Assembly: GCF_018130145.1 (NCBI RefSeq)
Contig: NZ_JAFCMB010000003.1
Coordinates: forward strand, 558,001 to 622,000
Direction of reading: 5' to 3'
Length of the DNA stretch: 64,000 nt
Origin: Bradyrhizobium sp. AUGA SZCCT0176
GTDB lineage: Bacteria; Pseudomonadota; Alphaproteobacteria; Rhizobiales; Xanthobacteraceae
How positions within the stretch are numbered: position 1 is the stretch's first letter; each line of letters opens with the position of its first letter. A model generated the notes under the pieces. That model was not told the origin of the DNA. It was given only the letters and a program-made list of their open reading frames with translations, and ran no database searches. The translations under genes were made by a program, and so were the position numbers. Of the stretch, positions 60,932 to 64,000 are shown piece after piece.

Positions 60932-62110
60932 TCACTCCTGTTTTTTGCTTTCGGGGGCGCTGGAAACGTCCCTCGTGAGATCGTAGGTCACCATGGTCTC
61001 CCCCGACTGCGGCCGTTCTAGCCATTCTTTGTGACGCATCGACAAATGCACGTCCCGGGCGCCCGCGTTCCAGTGCTCGACCACCCCGACATGCGAGAAA
61101 TCGTAATCCTTGGACGAGGATTCGTAGTTCTTGCTGCGGTAGATCAGGTGCACCACCGTGACGGTGTTTTCCTTGACCGCATTGCACAGTATCGCCACCG
61201 ACGGATCGCTCTTGAGATCATCGGGCAATTTGGCGATCAATTCACGGAGCGCCTTGCGCGTGTTGTGCACCTGCTTGTTCTTGTCGGTGTTCATTCGGGT
61301 ACGGCTGGAAAAGCGGATGTCTTTTTCACGCTCGGCGGCCTCCAGCAGCGTGGCCGGCAGATCGCCGCGCGCGCTGAACAGGTCGACCTGGAAGATCAGG
61401 AGATCGCGGTCGCTTTCCTCGTCCAGCACGAAATCGAGCGGCGTGTTGGAGGCGATGCCGCCGTCCCAGTAATGCTCACCGTCGATGAGGATGGAAGGAA
61501 AACCCGGCGGCAGCGCGCCGGACGCCATGATGTGCTCCGGCCCGATCTTCTTGCCGAGCTTCTTGAATTCCACATTGTCGAAATATTTGAAATTGCCCGA
61601 GGTCACGCCGACCGCGCCGACGGAAAGCCGCATCTTCAGGTCGTTGATGCGGTCGAAGTCGACCAGGTTTTCCAGCGTCTTCTTCAGTGGCGCGGTATCG
61701 TAATAGCTCAGCGATTGCGCGCTGCCGGGCGGCCACAGCGGCGCCGGCGGAAGCCGCGGCGTGAAGAATCCGGGCACGCCGAAGGTCGCGATCAAGGCGG
61801 CGCTGGTCTCGTTGAACAGCGACCGCGCGCGGTCACCCGGCGTAATCGGATTCCACGACACCGGGGACGACACCATGTCCCAGAATTCCTTCAGGCGATC
61901 GACACGTGTCGCAGGGTCGTTGCCGGCAATGATCGCGGCATTGATCGCACCGATCGAGATGCCCGCCACCCATTCCGGCTCGAAGCCAGAACGGCACAGC
62001 GCCTGAAAGGCGCCGGCCTGGTAGGAGCCGAGCGCACCGCCGCCTTGCAGCACCAGCACGCGTTGCGCTTTGGCGGGCGTCGTTGCGGGCGCGGAGCCGG
62101 AACTGTCCAT
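60932..62110 (-). CDS. Patatin-like phospholipase (DUF3734 C-terminus)
   Basis: Serine hydrolase of about 392 residues. The oxyanion loop LQGGGALGSYQAGAF (about 21-35), nucleophile GISIG (S52) and catalytic aspartate YWDGGIASNTP form the patatin dyad. The C-terminal 100 residues match the DUF3734 extension. It is the first gene of an operon with bdhA. Members near bdhA in Rhizobiales have been suggested to act on storage granules, but a phospholipid substrate is equally possible. ATG 62110 is preferred over TTG 62122. Confidence 0.9.
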   Translation of the reverse strand: MDSSGSAPATTPAKAQRVLVLQGGGALGSYQAGAFQALCRSGFEPEWVAGISIGAINAAIIAGNDPATRVDRLKEFWDMVSSPVSWNPITPGDRARSLFNETSAALIATFGVPGFFTPRLPPAPLWPPGSAQSLSYYDTAPLKKTLENLVDFDRINDLKMRLSVGAVGVTSGNFKYFDNVEFKKLGKKIGPEHIMASGALPPGFPSILIDGEHYWDGGIASNTPLDFVLDEESDRDLLIFQVDLFSARGDLPATLLEAAEREKDIRFSSRTRMNTDKNKQVHNTRKALRELIAKLPDDLKSDPSVAILCNAVKENTVTVVHLIYRSKNYESSSKDYDFSHVGVVEHWNAGARDVHLSMRHKEWLERPQSGETMVTYDLTRDVSSAPESKKQE

Positions 62111-62214
62111 CGTGACCGCCAACTAGAGGGCAATAGCGTTGGTACCGTGGCGGCAGTTCGCGACGGCGTCAATCGGCGAGACCCAAGCAAAGATCACGCC
62201 TAATTTATCAGGTT

Positions 62215-62712
62215 CTAGGTTGACGCCAGAATGAGCGTCCAGAACACCTTGTACTTGGTGTTGGGAGCATAAATCGCCGCGATGCCCAATTTTGTGACAC
62301 CGTTCTTGAGCATGTTGGCCTTGTGCGGCGGCGAGTCGCGCCAGCCCGAAAACGCTTCCGCCAGCGTGTGATAGCCGGCCGACACGTTTTCAACCGCGAG
62401 CTTGGCCGGATATCCGGAAGCGCCGAGGCGCTTTTCCAGCGGGCCCTTGACGTCATGATCGAGCTTGTTGCGTTTGGCCATGGCCTGAGATTGCGCTTCG
62501 GCGAGTTTCATCAGGTCAGGGTCAACAGCCACGGCGGCAAGGCCGTTGTTCTGGCGGTAGAGCGAAATAATCGAAGCCGCGGCCTGCGGATCCAGCGTGG
62601 CGCCGCCATTGGCCATGCTGAGATACATGGTCGGCTGGTCCGGCGCCCTGGCGGTGTCGGCCATGCAGCCGCCCAGCAACAAAAGTCCAGCTATCGCGGC
62701 CGCAGCGCGCAT
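62215..62712 (-). CDS. CAP/SCP-domain lipoprotein
   Basis: Lipoprotein of 165 residues with lipobox LLGGC near residue 16. The CAP domain reads LISLYRQNNG-type start (SIISLYRQNNGLAAVAVDPD), AEAQSQAMAKRNKLDH with the conserved His, VENVSAGYHTLAEAFSGWRD and SPPHKANML. Bacterial CAP proteins are secreted; their function is mostly unknown. It stands alone upstream of the patatin operon on the same strand, 104 bp away. Confidence 0.87.
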   Translation of the reverse strand: MRAAAAIAGLLLLGGCMADTARAPDQPTMYLSMANGGATLDPQAAASIISLYRQNNGLAAVAVDPDLMKLAEAQSQAMAKRNKLDHDVKGPLEKRLGASGYPAKLAVENVSAGYHTLAEAFSGWRDSPPHKANMLKNGVTKLGIAAIYAPNTKYKVFWTLILAST

Positions 62713-62788
62713 GAATCAACCCCCGTGATGTCACGCAGTTGTTGCATACCAACCGTGGCTGAATGGTGAACGCGGGGCTAATTCTAGC

Positions 62789-62887
62789 CGTCATTCCGGG
62801 GCGTGAGCGAAGCGAACGAACCCGGAATCTCGAGATTCCCCGTGCGCAATTGCGCACCTGAGGTTCGCTTCGCGCCCCGGAATGACG
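62789..62887. repeat. Palindromic repeat (CGTCATTCCGGGGCG type)
   Basis: Arms CGTCATTCCGGGGCG and CGCCCCGGAATGACG enclose AATCTCGAGATT and GTGCGCAATTGCGCAC palindromes. It lies 9 bp before the cysA stop and belongs to the family at 45475 and 50044. Confidence 0.8.
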
Positions 62888-62896
62888 ACTTCGTCC

Positions 62897-63946
62897 TCAA
62901 TCCTGGGCCGCAAAAATACGGTAGCGGCGGGGCTGCAGGCTGACGATTTCGCCGGCCTGGAGTTCCCGGTCACGGGGGGCGTCGATCTCGATGATGGTCT
63001 TGCCCTCGCCGCCGGACAGCGCCACCTCGGCCCGCTGGATCGGACCAAACGAACGGACATGGCGCACGGCGCCCTCCAGCGATCCGGAACCGGCCGGCCC
63101 GATCTGCATGTCATGGCGCCGGACGAACAGTTTCGAGGCCCCGGAAGCCGCGCCATTGGCGGCGATATTGAGCGGCCGGCCGCCGAGCCGCACCGAACCG
63201 CCGCTGACATCCACCGGCAGCACGATCGACTCGCCGATGAAGCCATGCACGAACGCGGTCGCCGGGTGATCATAGACCTCGCCGGGCGTGCCGATCTGCT
63301 CGATCCGGCCCTTGTCCATGACCACCACGCGGTTGGCGACTTCGAGCGCCTCTTCCTGATCGTGGGTGACGAAGATCGAGGTGACGTGGATTTCCGAATG
63401 CAGCGAGCGCAGCCATTGCCGCAATTCCTTGCGCACCTTGGCGTCGAGCGCGCCGAACGGCTCGTCGAGCAGCAGGATGCGCGGCTCGATCGCAAGTGCA
63501 CGCGCGAGCGCAATGCGCTGGCGCTGGCCGCCGGACAATTGGCTGGGGTAGCGGTCGGACAGCCAGTCGAGCTGCACCAGATCCAGCAATTCCTTGACGC
63601 GGGCGCGGATGGTGGCCTCGTCCTTGCGAATGGCGCGCGGCTGCACCCGCAGGCCGAAGGCGACGTTTTCGAACACCGTCATGTGGCGGAACAGCGCGTA
63701 ATGCTGGAACACGAAACCGACGTGGCGCTCGCTGGCGCCGCGCGCCAGCGCGTTCTCGCCGTCGATCAACACCTCGCCGGCATCCGGCCAGTCGAGCCCG
63801 GCGATGATCCGCAGCAGCGTGGTCTTGCCCGAGCCGGAGGGGCCGAGCAGCGCCAGCAATTCGCCCTGGTCGACTTTCAGGTCGACATTGTCGAGCGCAG
63901 CGAAGCTGCCGAACTTCTTGACGATGTTTTTGACTTCAATGGTCAC
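62897..63946 (-). CDS. cysA: Sulfate/thiosulfate ABC transporter ATP-binding protein
   Basis: ATPase of 349 residues energising sulfate uptake. Walker [11 protein letters not shown] (about 34-43), [19 protein letters not shown], signature [14 protein letters not shown], Walker [13 protein letters not shown] and switch THDQEEALE are in order, with the C-terminal TOBE-like region. [15 protein letters not shown] is typical for CysA. The GTG start at 63946 overlaps the end of the upstream cysW frame by 11 bp, so the two are translationally coupled. Confidence 0.94.
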   Translation of the reverse strand: MTIEVKNIVKKFGSFAALDNVDLKVDQGELLALLGPSGSGKTTLLRIIAGLDWPDAGEVLIDGENALARGASERHVGFVFQHYALFRHMTVFENVAFGLRVQPRAIRKDEATIRARVKELLDLVQLDWLSDRYPSQLSGGQRQRIALARALAIEPRILLLDEPFGALDAKVRKELRQWLRSLHSEIHVTSIFVTHDQEEALEVANRVVVMDKGRIEQIGTPGEVYDHPATAFVHGFIGESIVLPVDVSGGSVRLGGRPLNIAANGAASGASKLFVRRHDMQIGPAGSGSLEGAVRHVRSFGPIQRAEVALSGGEGKTIIEIDAPRDRELQAGEIVSLQPRRYRIFAAQD

Positions 63947-64000
63947 GCGGTTCCTGTCCTTCGTCCAGACGTCGCTCGAGAACGGTCTTCACGACCAGCG
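63936..64000 (-). CDS. cysW: C-terminal end of the sulfate permease CysW (5' part outside window)
   Basis: The last 20 codons of a frame running in from beyond the window end read [20 protein letters not shown] before TGA, overlapping the cysA start by 11 bp. The LVVKTVLE string at the end of a last membrane helix and the position directly upstream of cysA fit CysW. Too little is visible to be sure. Confidence 0.65.
   Translation of the reverse strand, partial: LVVKTVLERRLDEGQEPRDH

Overview
The window is a 64 kb stretch of high-GC alphaproteobacterial chromosome. It most likely comes from Bradyrhizobium or a close relative in the Nitrobacteraceae. The main reasons are the carbon-metabolism block tkt-gap-pgk-fba with ZapA and 6S RNA beside it, the RcdA, DUF1192, DUF4164 and DUF7662 family proteins, FixK-type boxes, and many short palindromic intergenic repeats of the kind that litter Bradyrhizobium genomes. 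No tRNA, rRNA, CRISPR array, integrase or transposase was seen.

Layout. 1-6.4 kb: the tail of a probable chemoreceptor, polyphosphate kinase 2, a secreted protein, a YmdB-type phosphodiesterase, 5-formyltetrahydrofolate cyclo-ligase, a 6S RNA gene recognised from its fold, an inserted NTF2-like/LysR pair, then zapA and its coupled partner. 6.7-16.4 kb: transketolase, GAPDH, phosphoglycerate kinase, class II and class I aldolases, a ThiE-like protein, a Sel1-repeat protein and an inositol monophosphatase. 16.5-27.8 kb: an RND efflux pair with a likely operator, a CFA-type methyltransferase beside a truncated DUF1295 gene, a MotA/ExbB-like plus OmpA-like motor pair, an ABC exporter, ribosomal protein L31 and RcdA. 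28-32.8 kb: small proteins, a quinone oxidoreductase and a large EAL protein.

32.8-45.5 kb is the accessory part. It holds decayed repeats, two FixK/FNR-type boxes in front of a universal stress protein and a glycine-rich secreted protein, a frameshifted LuxR-type HTH gene, an L,D-transpeptidase and a lanthanide-type PQQ alcohol dehydrogenase with its cytochrome and a PCuAC-like protein. It also holds an enoyl-CoA hydratase behind the relic of an amidohydrolase, a frameshifted AraC regulator coupled to a DUF7662 gene, and a diguanylate cyclase. Several gene relics and dispersed repeats show that it has been rearranged repeatedly.

45.6-64 kb returns to a conserved background: galU, a lytic transglycosylase, an SGNH-like protein, a CsbD-like protein, SDRs, a TfdA-like dioxygenase, a CobW GTPase coupled to an amidohydrolase and flanked by direct repeats, YqgE, a DsbD-N protein, a flippase, 3-hydroxybutyrate dehydrogenase with a patatin lipase, a CAP lipoprotein, and cysA with the end of cysW.

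The most useful leads are the FixK-box island, the repeat-flanked CobW/amidohydrolase unit, the uncharacterised proton-motor pair, the PQQ dehydrogenase locus and the frameshifted regulators. No clearly new multi-gene defence or biosynthetic system was recognised. All family assignments come from reading motifs; no database search was run.
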